From positions 1 to 11,624 of the forward strand of contig JBDHHV010000121.1 in NCBI GenBank assembly GCA_039589195.1: a stretch of 11,624 nucleotides of DNA, read 5' to 3'. Positions within the stretch are counted from its first letter, which is position 1. Each line of letters starts with the position of its first letter. The notes beneath the pieces are model-generated. The model had not been told where the DNA came from, searched no databases, and was given only the letters and a program-made list of their open reading frames with translations. Positions 1 to 6,008 of the stretch are shown in pieces. The position numbers and the translations under genes are program-made. Origin of the DNA: JBDHAC01 sp039589195. Lineage in GTDB: Bacteria > Gemmatimonadota > Gemmatimonadetes > Palauibacterales > Palauibacteraceae.

Positions 1-99
1 CTCGTGTTCAAGCTCGACCTGTCCGGTCCGTTCGACGGCCCGTTCTCCTACACCGGGACGGTGCAGAACCCGAACAAGCAGGGACCTCCACAGGACTGA
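1..99 (+). CDS. C-terminal fragment of a gene entering from the left
   Basis: Frame 1 is open from the first base to a TGA at 97-99 and gives a 32-residue tail that begins LVFKLDLSGPFDGPF and ends NPNKQGPPQD. The alternating hydrophobic and polar pattern (a beta-strand-like FKLDLSGPF stretch) and the proline- and glutamine-rich end look like the end of a secreted or periplasmic beta-rich protein. An AsmA-like C-terminus is one possibility, but 32 residues are too few to assign a family. The start lies outside the window. No gene follows on the same strand before 1571, so this is the last gene of its transcript and it converges on the gene at 196-622. Confidence 0.5.
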   Translation, partial: LVFKLDLSGPFDGPFSYTGTVQNPNKQGPPQD

Positions 100-101
100 G
101 C

Positions 102-135
102 GAGCGCTTGCGGGGGATTCTCCCGAGAGCGCTTC
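102..135. terminator. nested hairpin between convergent genes
   Basis: AGCGCT at 103-108 can pair with AGCGCT at 129-134, and inside this GGGA-TTC-TCCC forms a second small stem. The hairpin begins a few bases after the TGA at 97-99 and lies in front of the end of the convergent minus-strand gene. There is no T-tract on either side, so it would be an atypical terminator. It could also be chance in GC-rich DNA. Confidence 0.25.
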
Positions 136-195
136 CCGGAGCGAGCTCCGTCGCGAGGCGGCAAGGCACGCCCGAAGAGCAGCCCCGGCTGACGC

Positions 196-622
196 CTAGC
201 GGCTCCCGTGCCGCGGTAGAGCGTGTCTGGAGTCCCTTCCAAACCATTGGCGGCAGGTCGAGCAGACGTACCCGTCCTGGCTGTCCGTGAGATACTTCCC
301 ACAGCGGTGCGGCTCGACAATCCCTTGTCTGATGGCGAGGGTCTTCCCGCAGTCCCGACAGAGATAGGAAGTCTCGTACTCGAGGAAGGTCTGGGGAGGG
401 TCGCACCAATGTCGGGACAACCAGCAGCGACGCGGTGCGCTCTCTCCATCGGCGTACTGCACGAACCCACACACCTTGCAGAATCGGTAGCCGCGGGCGA
501 TGCGACCGTTCACCTGTCGGGGAGAAGCAAGCTCGTAGAGCTTGCGCTTTCGTTCTGGCGGATCCGCCCAGTTACAATCCGGACACGTCGGCTTCTCACC
601 CCGGGCTTTGCTGATACTTCAT
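196..622 (-). CDS. Cysteine-rich zinc-ribbon-like protein, apparent N-terminal frameshift
   Basis: The frame is open on the minus strand from about 618 to a stop at 196-198. It contains CxxC pairs CPDC, CKVC, CRDC and CSTC plus further single cysteines and histidines (RRCW, SRHWC, PHRC), a pattern typical of tandem zinc ribbons. The first in-frame start, GTG at 513, would drop the CPDC pair. The frame above it has no ATG, GTG or TTG before a TGA at 619-621. In the neighbouring frame an ATG at 622 starts MKYQQSPG. Removing one G from the GGGG run near 598-602 joins this to GEKPTCPDC. The coordinates use that reconstructed start. Either the gene carries a one-base frameshift or the sequence has an indel error there. 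The partner of the zinc fingers (DNA, RNA or protein) cannot be told, and I recognise no named family. The spacing of cysteine pairs, not homology, supports this call. Confidence 0.5.
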
Positions 623-772
623 GGCGCTCGTTGAAGAAGACCCTCGACCGCGTTGCCGTCGGTATCCCAACCTATTCTGCGTTGGACATCCTGCAACGCC
701 AGCGGACCCGGGGCTTTCGTTCGACCAACAACATGAGAGGGATTGTCGACGGCTTCCCGGCGGTTCTCGCCC

Positions 773-1405
773 TTATGCGCCACGCCGGGGGCGAGCGCGC
801 ATCCCGTCCAACACCGTTCGCGTGGTCTGCCGGATGAGCCCATCGACGTCATCGGCGCCCTGGATCTGTCCGTCGACCAGTAACGACGCCAGCCCGTGCA
901 CCGCGCTCCAGGCCACGTAGGCCAGCGCTCTGGGGTCCTCTCGCTTGATCCCGCCGCTCCTCTGATAGGCCTGGATCACATCGACCAGCTGCTCGAACAG
1001 GGCACTTCCGGCCTCCCGCAACTCGGGGTGCTCCTGGCGCCCGAGCGCTTCCTTCCCATACATGAGACGGTAGTGCGCCGGATTCTCGAGGGCGAAGCGC
1101 ACGTACTCCTCACCCATCCGCCGGACCCGCTCGACGCTCGATCGCGGGGCGTCCGCATCGACGGTCCGCAGGCGGTCCCTGAGGCGCCCGAACCCGGCCG
1201 CGGCGACCCCGACGAGCAGCTCGCCCTTGTCCGCAAAGTGGCGATAGGCTGCGGCCCGCGACACGCCGAGGCGCTGCCCGAGCGCCCGCATCGTGACGCT
1301 CGCGGCCCCTCCCTCGGCGATCATGGCGGCGGCTTCGTCGAGCAGAGCCGCGCGAAGGTCCCCGTGATGATACGCCCTGGCCCGTTCGGTCATGTCTTGA
1401 AACAT
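773..1405 (-). CDS. TetR/AcrR-family transcriptional repressor with WHG-type C-terminal domain
   Basis: The N-terminal 60 residues form a TetR helix-turn-helix: a helix with LLDEAAAMIAEGG, then ASVTMRALGQRLGVSRAAAYRHFADKGELL, where VSRAAAYRHF is the recognition helix and its exit. The C-terminal part has the HYRLMYGKE and AWSAVHGLASLLVDGQI stretches seen in the WHG-type ligand-binding domain. Starting at ATG 1405 the product is 210 residues, normal for the family. ATG 1393 (MTERARAYHHGDL) is an alternative. A further in-frame ATG at 1438 is unlikely because it lies inside the promoter and operator region. Neither start has a good Shine-Dalgarno. The gene is divergent from the VanZ-like gene, and two matching palindromes lie between them, so it probably represses both itself and that gene. 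The ligand is unknown; such regulators usually sense small hydrophobic molecules. Confidence 0.92.
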   Translation of the reverse strand: MFQDMTERARAYHHGDLRAALLDEAAAMIAEGGAASVTMRALGQRLGVSRAAAYRHFADKGELLVGVAAAGFGRLRDRLRTVDADAPRSSVERVRRMGEEYVRFALENPAHYRLMYGKEALGRQEHPELREAGSALFEQLVDVIQAYQRSGGIKREDPRALAYVAWSAVHGLASLLVDGQIQGADDVDGLIRQTTRTVLDGMRARPRRGA

Positions 1406-1413
1406 GGGCGCGC

Positions 1414-1432
1414 ATGTTGACAAAGTCAACAT
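1414..1432. promoter_or_regulatory. Candidate TetR operator 1
   Basis: ATGTTGAC-AAA-GTCAACAT is a perfect 19-bp inverted repeat with a 3-bp centre. It contains the plus-strand -35 box TTGACA (1417-1422) and lies downstream of the -10 of the minus-strand promoter. A repressor bound here would block both directions. Its core is repeated at 1449-1465. Confidence 0.8.
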
Positions 1433-1445
1433 GTCCACATATAGT
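1417..1445 (+). promoter_or_regulatory. Sigma-70-type promoter of the VanZ-like gene
   Basis: A perfect -35 TTGACA (1417-1422), a 17-bp spacer and a -10 TATAGT (1440-1445) are close to consensus. The -35 is inside operator 1, and the expected start point near 1452 is inside operator 2. This is the usual layout of a TetR-repressed promoter. Confidence 0.7.
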
Positions 1446-1463
1446 TCATGTTGACGGCGTCAA
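1436..1463 (-). promoter_or_regulatory. Divergent promoter of the TetR gene
   Basis: On the minus strand TTGACG (1463-1458, inside operator 2) is followed after 16 bases by TATGTG (1441-1436). TATATG at 1443-1438 is an alternative with a 14-base spacer. The -10 region overlaps the TATA of the plus-strand -10, so the two polymerases would compete for the same few bases. It is weaker than the opposing promoter, as expected for an autoregulated repressor. Confidence 0.5.
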
Positions 1464-1465
1464 CA
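1449..1465. promoter_or_regulatory. Candidate TetR operator 2
   Basis: TGTTGAC-GGC-GTCAACA is a perfect 17-bp inverted repeat with the same arms as operator 1 and a different 3-bp centre. The two centres (1423 and 1457) are 34 bp apart. Conserved arms with a free centre argue for protein recognition rather than a random palindrome. Confidence 0.8.
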
Positions 1466-1514
1466 CTCGGCGTTCTACCCCGCGCGACGGACACCATTGA
1501 CGCAGGAGGGAGCA

Positions 1515-1565
1515 ATGTCAGCGAGACCTCACGGCCCCGGCGAGCCTTCCACAGCCCCGAGTTGA
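1515..1565 (+). CDS. Possible 16-codon leader ORF with strong ribosome binding site
   Basis: AGGAGGG at 1504-1510 is the strongest Shine-Dalgarno in this region. It sits at ideal spacing from an ATG at 1515, but that frame encodes only MSARPHGPGEPSTAPS before TGA at 1563-1565. The stop is five bases upstream of the ATG of the VanZ-like gene (1571), which itself has a poor ribosome binding site. The geometry fits a leader peptide that couples translation. It could also mean the real gene starts at 1515 and a one-base indel separates the two parts. No conservation evidence is available here. Confidence 0.35.
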   Translation: MSARPHGPGEPSTAPS

Positions 1566-1570
1566 GCCTC

Positions 1571-2146
1571 ATGTCATGGTTCACATCCGATCGAGAGCGA
1601 CGACTCTGGTTCTGGGCGCTGGCCGTCGTGGTGGCCATCTACTCCACCCTGGGGCTGGCGGGGACGCTGGCCGAGGCGCTGCGCGAGCGGAACCAGCTGG
1701 ACGACGTGTTCTTCGCCTGTTTTCTCGTGGTGGTGGCAGCCATCCTCGGAAGTGGGCTGCTGAGGCGCCCGGGAAGGCTGGAGATCTGGGTGGAGCTCGG
1801 GGTCTTCGCCGTCTACGCGACGGTGGTGCTCAGGATGGCGACCGATCCGGCTCACCGCACCCATCTGTTCGAGTACGGCCTCGTGGCCGTTCTCATCTAT
1901 CAGGCCCTTGCCGAGCGCCGCCGGGGCGGGGGCCGGGTTCGGGCACCGGCCGCTCTCGCCCTGGGGCTCACCGTTCTACTGGGCTGGCTCGACGAGGGCA
2001 TCCAATGGATCCTCCCCAACCGCGTCTACGACATCGTCGACGTCGGGTTCAACGCCCTCGCCGGCTTCATGGCGATCGCGGCGAGCCTGGTTCTGGCTCG
2101 CGCGTGCGCGGCTGTACAGCGTCGCAGGTTATCCGCCCGGCAGTAA
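1571..2146 (+). CDS. VanZ-like integral membrane protein
   Basis: The 191-residue product has hydrophobic segments near residues 12-30, 46-64, 72-88, 100-114, 127-140 and 160-180. Two VanZ signatures are visible: THLFEYGLVAVLIYQAL (residues 98-113, the H..EY motif) and LDEGIQWILPNRVYDIVDVGFNALAG (140-165, with D141, E142, Q145, R151, D154, D157, N161 and G165). VanZ-family proteins reside in the cytoplasmic membrane. VanZ itself raises teicoplanin resistance by an unsettled mechanism, and most homologs are uncharacterised. The start is set at ATG 1571 because the longer frame (to 1448) runs back into operator 2 and has an unremarkable, non-hydrophobic N-terminus. The gene is driven by the operator-flanked promoter at 1417-1445, so its expression is probably induced when the divergent TetR protein binds its ligand. 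Confidence 0.8.
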   Translation: MSWFTSDRERRLWFWALAVVVAIYSTLGLAGTLAEALRERNQLDDVFFACFLVVVAAILGSGLLRRPGRLEIWVELGVFAVYATVVLRMATDPAHRTHLFEYGLVAVLIYQALAERRRGGGRVRAPAALALGLTVLLGWLDEGIQWILPNRVYDIVDVGFNALAGFMAIAASLVLARACAAVQRRRLSARQ

Positions 2147-2234
2147 CGATCGATGACGGTGCGCGGCCCTTGCCGCGTGGGTGGGCTTGTTCCGTACCTT
2201 CAGGACTCTTGCCCCTCAAACCATGGAGGATTCG

Positions 2235-2645
2235 ATGTCCGGCACCGAGCCCGCGGCTACCGCAAACCTGAACGCAGTCGGCTTCTCACTCAGCTTCACG
2301 GTGAATGACCTTTCGAGAAGCCTTCAATTTTATACCGACGGTCTCGGCTTCGAAGTCCACGACAGACACGAAGCCGATGGGCAACTGCGTTTCGTGCAGC
2401 TGAAGGCCGGAACCGTCCAGATCGGGCTCGGGCAGGACGACTTTGCCAAAGGACGCGACCGCGTGAAGGGGGTGGGTTTCAGAACCTGGTTCGTGACGTC
2501 AGACGACCTCTTCGGCCTCGCGGAGCGGGCGAAGGCAGCGGGTATCACGCTGGACAACGAGCCCGAGGAGCTCCCGTGGGGCGGAATGGCGTTCGCGGTC
2601 ACCGACCCCGACGGGTTCAAGCTGAGCATCGCTAGCGCCGGCTAA
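2235..2645 (+). CDS. VOC (glyoxalase/bleomycin-resistance/dioxygenase fold) protein
   Basis: The 136-residue product shows the two beta-alpha-beta-beta-beta modules of the vicinal-oxygen-chelate fold: FSLSFTVNDLSRSLQFYTDGLGFEV (residues 17-41) with VQIGLG (61-66), then GFRTWFVTSDDLFGLAERAKAAG (81-103) with the closing VTDPDGFKLSIA (122-133). The positions that normally carry His or Glu metal ligands appear to be non-ligand residues; for example the terminal strand reads DGFKLSI, without the usual Glu. A ligand-binding or non-metal role is therefore as likely as catalysis. The start is ATG 2235 because GGAGGA at 2225-2230 lies four bases upstream; ATG 2223 overlaps that site. It follows the VanZ-like gene by 88 bp on the same strand and could share its transcript. 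The substrate cannot be predicted. Confidence 0.82.
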   Translation: MSGTEPAATANLNAVGFSLSFTVNDLSRSLQFYTDGLGFEVHDRHEADGQLRFVQLKAGTVQIGLGQDDFAKGRDRVKGVGFRTWFVTSDDLFGLAERAKAAGITLDNEPEELPWGGMAFAVTDPDGFKLSIASAG

Positions 2646-2653
2646 CGGGCGTA

Positions 2654-2665
2654 CGGGCCGGCCCG
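2654..2665. terminator. GC-rich palindrome between convergent genes
   Basis: CGGGCCGGCCCG is a perfect 12-bp palindrome in the 34-bp gap where the VOC gene (plus) and the last gene of the minus-strand operon meet. It could form a short hairpin as a bidirectional terminator, but it has no T-tract, so the call is weak. Confidence 0.25.
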
Positions 2666-2679
2666 GATTCAAGGAGAGA

Positions 2680-3198
2680 TCAGCCCCCGCCTCCGGGCAG
2701 CTCCTGCGCCTCGCCCTCGGGAAGCCCCACCTCGGCCACGTGCCCACCAGCGTCGAGCAATTCTCGCTCCTCCGCCATTCTGGCCAGCGCCAGCGAACCG
2801 GAGGCCGAGACCGCGCTCAGTAGAGTCGCGGAACCGACTATCACGGCAGCCCGCAGCCAGAGGACCGGCCCGAATCCGGCGTCCAGGTGCCACGCAGCGA
2901 CCGCGAGCACGCCCAGCACCACGCCACCCAATGCTCCCCAGGCACCGAATCGGGGAAGTGACAACTCATCGAATCTCCGACGTCTCTCTGCGATTCGAAG
3001 CACGGTTGAGAAGATCGCACCGCCGAGGAAACCGAGTGCCGCCAGCGGCATGAGCCAGTCATCGACGGGAAGTTCATCGGGGGTCCGACTGTTGCCGCCC
3101 AGGACCAACCCTAGCAACAGGCCGACGGGCGCCCATGCGACTGCCCACGTCAGGCCCATCCCTAGTGCGGCGCGGATGCGTCTCAGCCACTTCTTCAT
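2680..3198 (-). CDS. Small four-helix membrane protein of unknown function
   Basis: The 172-residue product starts with a basic MKKWLRRIRAALG and has four hydrophobic segments near residues 14-34, 48-67, 84-105 and 112-138. A charged cytoplasmic-looking stretch (RIAERRRRFDEL) follows the second, and the tail ends in EGEAQELPGGGG. No catalytic motif is visible and I do not recognise a named family. ATG 3198 is preceded by a strong GGGAGG Shine-Dalgarno about five bases away, so the start is well supported. It lies 58 bp after the DUF4173-like gene on the same strand and is probably the last gene of that operon. Confidence 0.72.
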   Translation of the reverse strand: MKKWLRRIRAALGMGLTWAVAWAPVGLLLGLVLGGNSRTPDELPVDDWLMPLAALGFLGGAIFSTVLRIAERRRRFDELSLPRFGAWGALGGVVLGVLAVAAWHLDAGFGPVLWLRAAVIVGSATLLSAVSASGSLALARMAEERELLDAGGHVAEVGLPEGEAQELPGGGG

Positions 3199-3256
3199 CG
3201 CTACCTCCCTCTACCCCGCACCCTTCTGCTCGCCTCCTGAAGCCGGAAGACTCGCC

Positions 3257-4762
3257 TCAGCCGCACTCTCCCCGGCCCGACAAACTCCGGAGGGTTCCGA
3301 CCTCATCAGCCACAGCGTCCCGCGCTCGGCTCTCGGACCAGTTGAAGCTCCTCCAGTCTGCAAGTCGGTCAGGGCCCCACTGGTGAAGGAGTCGGCTCGC
3401 CACCCGGCACTGTGCCTCATCCGACAACTCGTCGAGGCGGGTAAGCAGAAGGGGTGCTGCGTCGCTCCCGAGCGACCCGAGGTACTCCACGTCCACCGCA
3501 TCCAGTTCCTCGATTCGGTCGAGATTATGACGGGCGACCAAACCGGCAGGATTGATGAGCTGCAGCGCACCCACCAGGACGAACGCCGTGACGAGGCCGC
3601 CATACGCGAAGCGGTCGCGACGGCCGCTGAACACGGTCGCCCCGAACCAGACCACGACCACCGTCAACCACACGAGCGCCGCGGTGACCACGACACGCGG
3701 CTCCGTGAGGCCGTAGGCGGCTTGGTAGACCAGCATACGCTGCATCGCGGAGGCCACGATGGCCAGGAGGAGGAGGAGATGGACGCCCGCGAACCCGAAG
3801 AACACCGAACGCGCCTTCAGACCGCGGTCATCAAGCAGGGCGTGGGTGACGAGAAGCCAGGGGATGGCCAGCGCCACGGCGGCGACGAGTTGGAAGAAGC
3901 CGGCGCGGGCGTAGGCGGCGTAGGTGAGACCCGGCGTAACCTCGACCCAGGCTCCCCCTCCGAAGAGGTAGCGGAACTGGACGATCACGAAGCCTAGAAA
4001 CAGGAGGTCCACCAGGCCCAGAGCGGTGGCCACCTCGGCGACCCCGAGAGACGGGCGGGCGGGCGGGAGGCGTCGAATCCCATCCAACCTCGTTCCGGTC
4101 GCAACGCCCACGAGGTAGCCGCAGGCAAGCCAGGACAGGACCGCTGTGACCACCAGGTGCGACGCAAACGCCTGCAAGTCGATCCTTACGAAGTCTTCGA
4201 CAATCGTGGCGAACACGTCGTCCGCCGAAATGAAGAGCGCTCCGAAGACCACCAGCGGGACGAGCGCGAGGAGCGCCCCGACGAAGGCAATTCGCACCAC
4301 GCTGCGGGCGGCCCCTCGCGATGTGTCCGTTCCGGCCTCACCCCAGTTCTCGCGGTTGATCAGTCGAACGATTCCGAACGCCGAGTGAAGCCCGGCTCCC
4401 ACGACGGCCTCGAAGATGTCCAGGATCCCGGACCGCTTCATCCAGGCGCGCCCCGCGTTGAGAGCCGGCAGCGCAAACGCTGTGCACGCCGCGAGGAAGG
4501 TTCCGAAACGAAGAAGGCCGGAGCCCCGCCACAGCAGGGCGGCGCCACAGAGTAGCCCGACTCCGATCCACGAGGACGCCTCCCGACTCAGGGGCGATTC
4601 ACCGCTCCGAGCCACGATCCAGACGGAGGCGGCGAGACCCACGAACAACAGGAAGACGTTGAGGCCGGGGCCCGCGGACGCCCGGAAAAGCTCGTCTCCC
4701 GCAAGCCCCATCCCGATGCCAGCCGCGAGAATGGCAGTCACAGGCAAAGCGCGCTCGGTCAT
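3257..4762 (-). CDS. DUF4173/DUF4153-like polytopic membrane protein
   Basis: The 501-residue protein has about ten to twelve hydrophobic segments through residue 405, then a soluble C-terminal tail. Features I associate with DUF4173 are QFRYLFGGG (residues 262-270), the YAAYARAGFFQLVAAVAL stretch (281-298), LINPAGLVARHNLDR (402-416) followed by VDVEYLGSLGSDAAPLLL (423-440), and DWRSFNWSESRAR (469-481). Function is unknown for the family. Its ATG (4762-4760) overlaps the TGA of the cis-prenyltransferase gene (4761-4759) as ATGA, so the two are translationally coupled. That coupling suggests its job relates to polyprenyl lipid or its use at the membrane, which is inference from position only. 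Confidence 0.8.
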   Translation of the reverse strand: MTERALPVTAILAAGIGMGLAGDELFRASAGPGLNVFLLFVGLAASVWIVARSGESPLSREASSWIGVGLLCGAALLWRGSGLLRFGTFLAACTAFALPALNAGRAWMKRSGILDIFEAVVGAGLHSAFGIVRLINRENWGEAGTDTSRGAARSVVRIAFVGALLALVPLVVFGALFISADDVFATIVEDFVRIDLQAFASHLVVTAVLSWLACGYLVGVATGTRLDGIRRLPPARPSLGVAEVATALGLVDLLFLGFVIVQFRYLFGGGAWVEVTPGLTYAAYARAGFFQLVAAVALAIPWLLVTHALLDDRGLKARSVFFGFAGVHLLLLLAIVASAMQRMLVYQAAYGLTEPRVVVTAALVWLTVVVVWFGATVFSGRRDRFAYGGLVTAFVLVGALQLINPAGLVARHNLDRIEELDAVDVEYLGSLGSDAAPLLLTRLDELSDEAQCRVASRLLHQWGPDRLADWRSFNWSESRARDAVADEVGTLRSLSGRGECG

Positions 4763-5592
4763 GGTGCGGCCCTCCGTTCGCAGAGCGACAATTCAGTGGC
4801 TCGGCCGGGTCCTCGAGAGAGTCCTCCGTATCGCCGATCACGGGCGGCGAAGGCCTGGACGGCGGAAGCGAGATCGGCCTCGCTGAAGTCCGGCCACGGG
4901 ACGTCGGTGAATACGAGCTCGGCGTAGGCCGACTCCCAGAGCAGGAAGTCGCTCAATCGCTGTTCTCCACCCGTGCGGATGAGTAGATCCACGTCGCGCG
5001 TACCGCGCGGTGCGTGGATCGCCTGAGACAGGGCCCGCTCGAAGGCCTGGCGGCTCGGGCGTACCCCTTCGGCGAGACGGCCGGCTGCCGCCAACAGCGC
5101 ATCGCGGGCCGAATAGTCGATCGCGACCCGGAGGTGGAGAGAGGTTCCTTCGCTCGTTCGCTCTTCGACGTGCGCGATCCTGCGTTCGAGAGGACCCGGA
5201 ATCCGGTCCCGACGCCCTATGACGCTCAGGCGCACACCACTGTCCGTCAGGCGGGCGCACTCGGAGTCCAGGTGCTTCTGGAACAGCCGCATCAGGTGAT
5301 CCACTTCGCCTCGCGGACGGCGCCAGTTGTCCGAGGAAAACGCGTAGAGCGTAAGCGTGGTGATCCCCAACTCCGGCGCGGACTCCACCGCTCGTCGGAC
5401 CGCGGCAGCTCCGGCGACATGGCCCTCCGCCCTGGGTCGACCCCGCTCCTGAGCCCAGCGGCCGTTCCCATCCATGATGATCGCGACATGGAATCGGTCC
5501 CGGCCTCCGCCCATCAGCTCTAGGTTCCCGGGTGAGGCTGGTTCCGGTTGTTCAGGCCCCGGCCGTCGCAAATCCAAAGTACTTCGTGCCAT
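4759..5592 (-). CDS. uppS: Isoprenyl transferase, UppS-type cis-prenyltransferase (probable paralog)
   Basis: It extends a short allylic diphosphate with isopentenyl diphosphate in cis, giving polyprenyl diphosphate, the precursor of the envelope lipid carrier. From ATG 5592 (277 residues): HVAIIMDGNGRWA at 35-47 with catalytic Asp41; RGRPRAEGH at 50-58; YAFSSDNWRRP at 83-93; DLLIRTGGEQRLSDFLLW at 202-219; YAELVFTDVPWPDF at 223-236. All key substrate-binding residues are visible. One oddity is that the usual NYGGR motif reads DYSAR (residues 159-163). The neighbours are not the usual frr and cdsA partners, so this is probably an accessory paralog, or a single copy that has moved. ATG 5592 has GGGAG eight bases upstream. 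ATG 5625, overlapping the previous stop as ATGA, is an alternative that adds MSAVFFFGSYF through a run of eight T. It is coupled to the DUF4173-like gene downstream. Confidence 0.92.
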   Translation of the reverse strand: MARSTLDLRRPGPEQPEPASPGNLELMGGGRDRFHVAIIMDGNGRWAQERGRPRAEGHVAGAAAVRRAVESAPELGITTLTLYAFSSDNWRRPRGEVDHLMRLFQKHLDSECARLTDSGVRLSVIGRRDRIPGPLERRIAHVEERTSEGTSLHLRVAIDYSARDALLAAAGRLAEGVRPSRQAFERALSQAIHAPRGTRDVDLLIRTGGEQRLSDFLLWESAYAELVFTDVPWPDFSEADLASAVQAFAARDRRYGGLSRGPGRATELSLCERRAAP

Positions 5593-5621
5593 AAAGTAGC
5601 TCCCGAAAAAAAACACTGCGC

Positions 5622-6008
5622 TCATTCCCGTACGCGCTCGATCAACGCCTCCATGTGGTCCAGATATCCCTGGAGCGCCTGTCGTCCGGTCTCCGTGAGA
5701 CGATAGTCGGTCCGCGGAATCCGTCCCTGGAAGGACTTTCGTATCTCGATGTAGCCGGCTTCCTCCAGCCGCCTGGCGTGAACGCTGAGGTTCCCGTCCG
5801 AGGTGTCGAGACGCTGCTTGAGCTCGTTGAAGGTGAGAGATTCCTCCACCGCGAGTGCGCTCACGATCCCAAGACGGACGCGCACATGGATGATCGGGTC
5901 GAGTGCGACTGGATTCGTCGTCCCGGCTTGTACATCGATGCTCACGGTCGATCCCTTGACCGGGGCCGGGTTCGGGGCCTTGCGGCGGGCCCGCGCACCC
6001 TCAGCCAC
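5622..6008 (-). CDS. Winged-helix transcriptional regulator (HTH_34/ArsR-like)
   Basis: The 128-residue product has a disordered basic N-terminus (residues 1-34) and one winged helix (36-124): DPIIHVRVRLGIVSAL, then LTFNELKQRLDTSDGNLSVHARRLEEAGYI with the recognition helix around SDGNLSVHARRL, then a wing (KSFQGRIPRTDYRLTETG) and a C-terminal dimer helix (ALQGYLDHMEALIERVRE). This is the layout of the small HTH_34 regulators related to ArsR and PadR. GTG 6008 is chosen because GAGGAGG lies four bases upstream. It overlaps the end of the preceding membrane-protein gene by eight bases. A longer frame to 6080 lies wholly inside that gene. It probably autoregulates the operon; the inverted repeat at 6655-6669 is the candidate site. 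No cysteine pair or other metal or ligand site is seen. Confidence 0.88.
   Translation of the reverse strand: MAEGARARRKAPNPAPVKGSTVSIDVQAGTTNPVALDPIIHVRVRLGIVSALAVEESLTFNELKQRLDTSDGNLSVHARRLEEAGYIEIRKSFQGRIPRTDYRLTETGRQALQGYLDHMEALIERVRE

Noticed and set aside
223..837. Long plus-strand open frame opposite the zinc-ribbon gene
   Set aside because: It is antisense to the cysteine-pair frame, crosses into the TetR gene, shows no domain pattern, and has no ribosome binding site that fits.
896..1420. Long plus-strand frame opposite the TetR gene
   Set aside because: It is a shadow of a well-supported TetR gene in GC-rich DNA, and it runs through the operator region.
2438..2454. CTTTGCCAAAG, resembling the operator half-sites at 6655-6669
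   Set aside because: The spacing differs (one-base centre) and it lies inside the coding sequence of the VOC gene, so it is probably coincidental.
3050..3997. 315-codon plus-strand frame opposite the DUF4173-like gene
   Set aside because: Its low-complexity Arg/Glu/His composition is typical of antisense to a hydrophobic membrane protein, and it crosses two real minus-strand genes.
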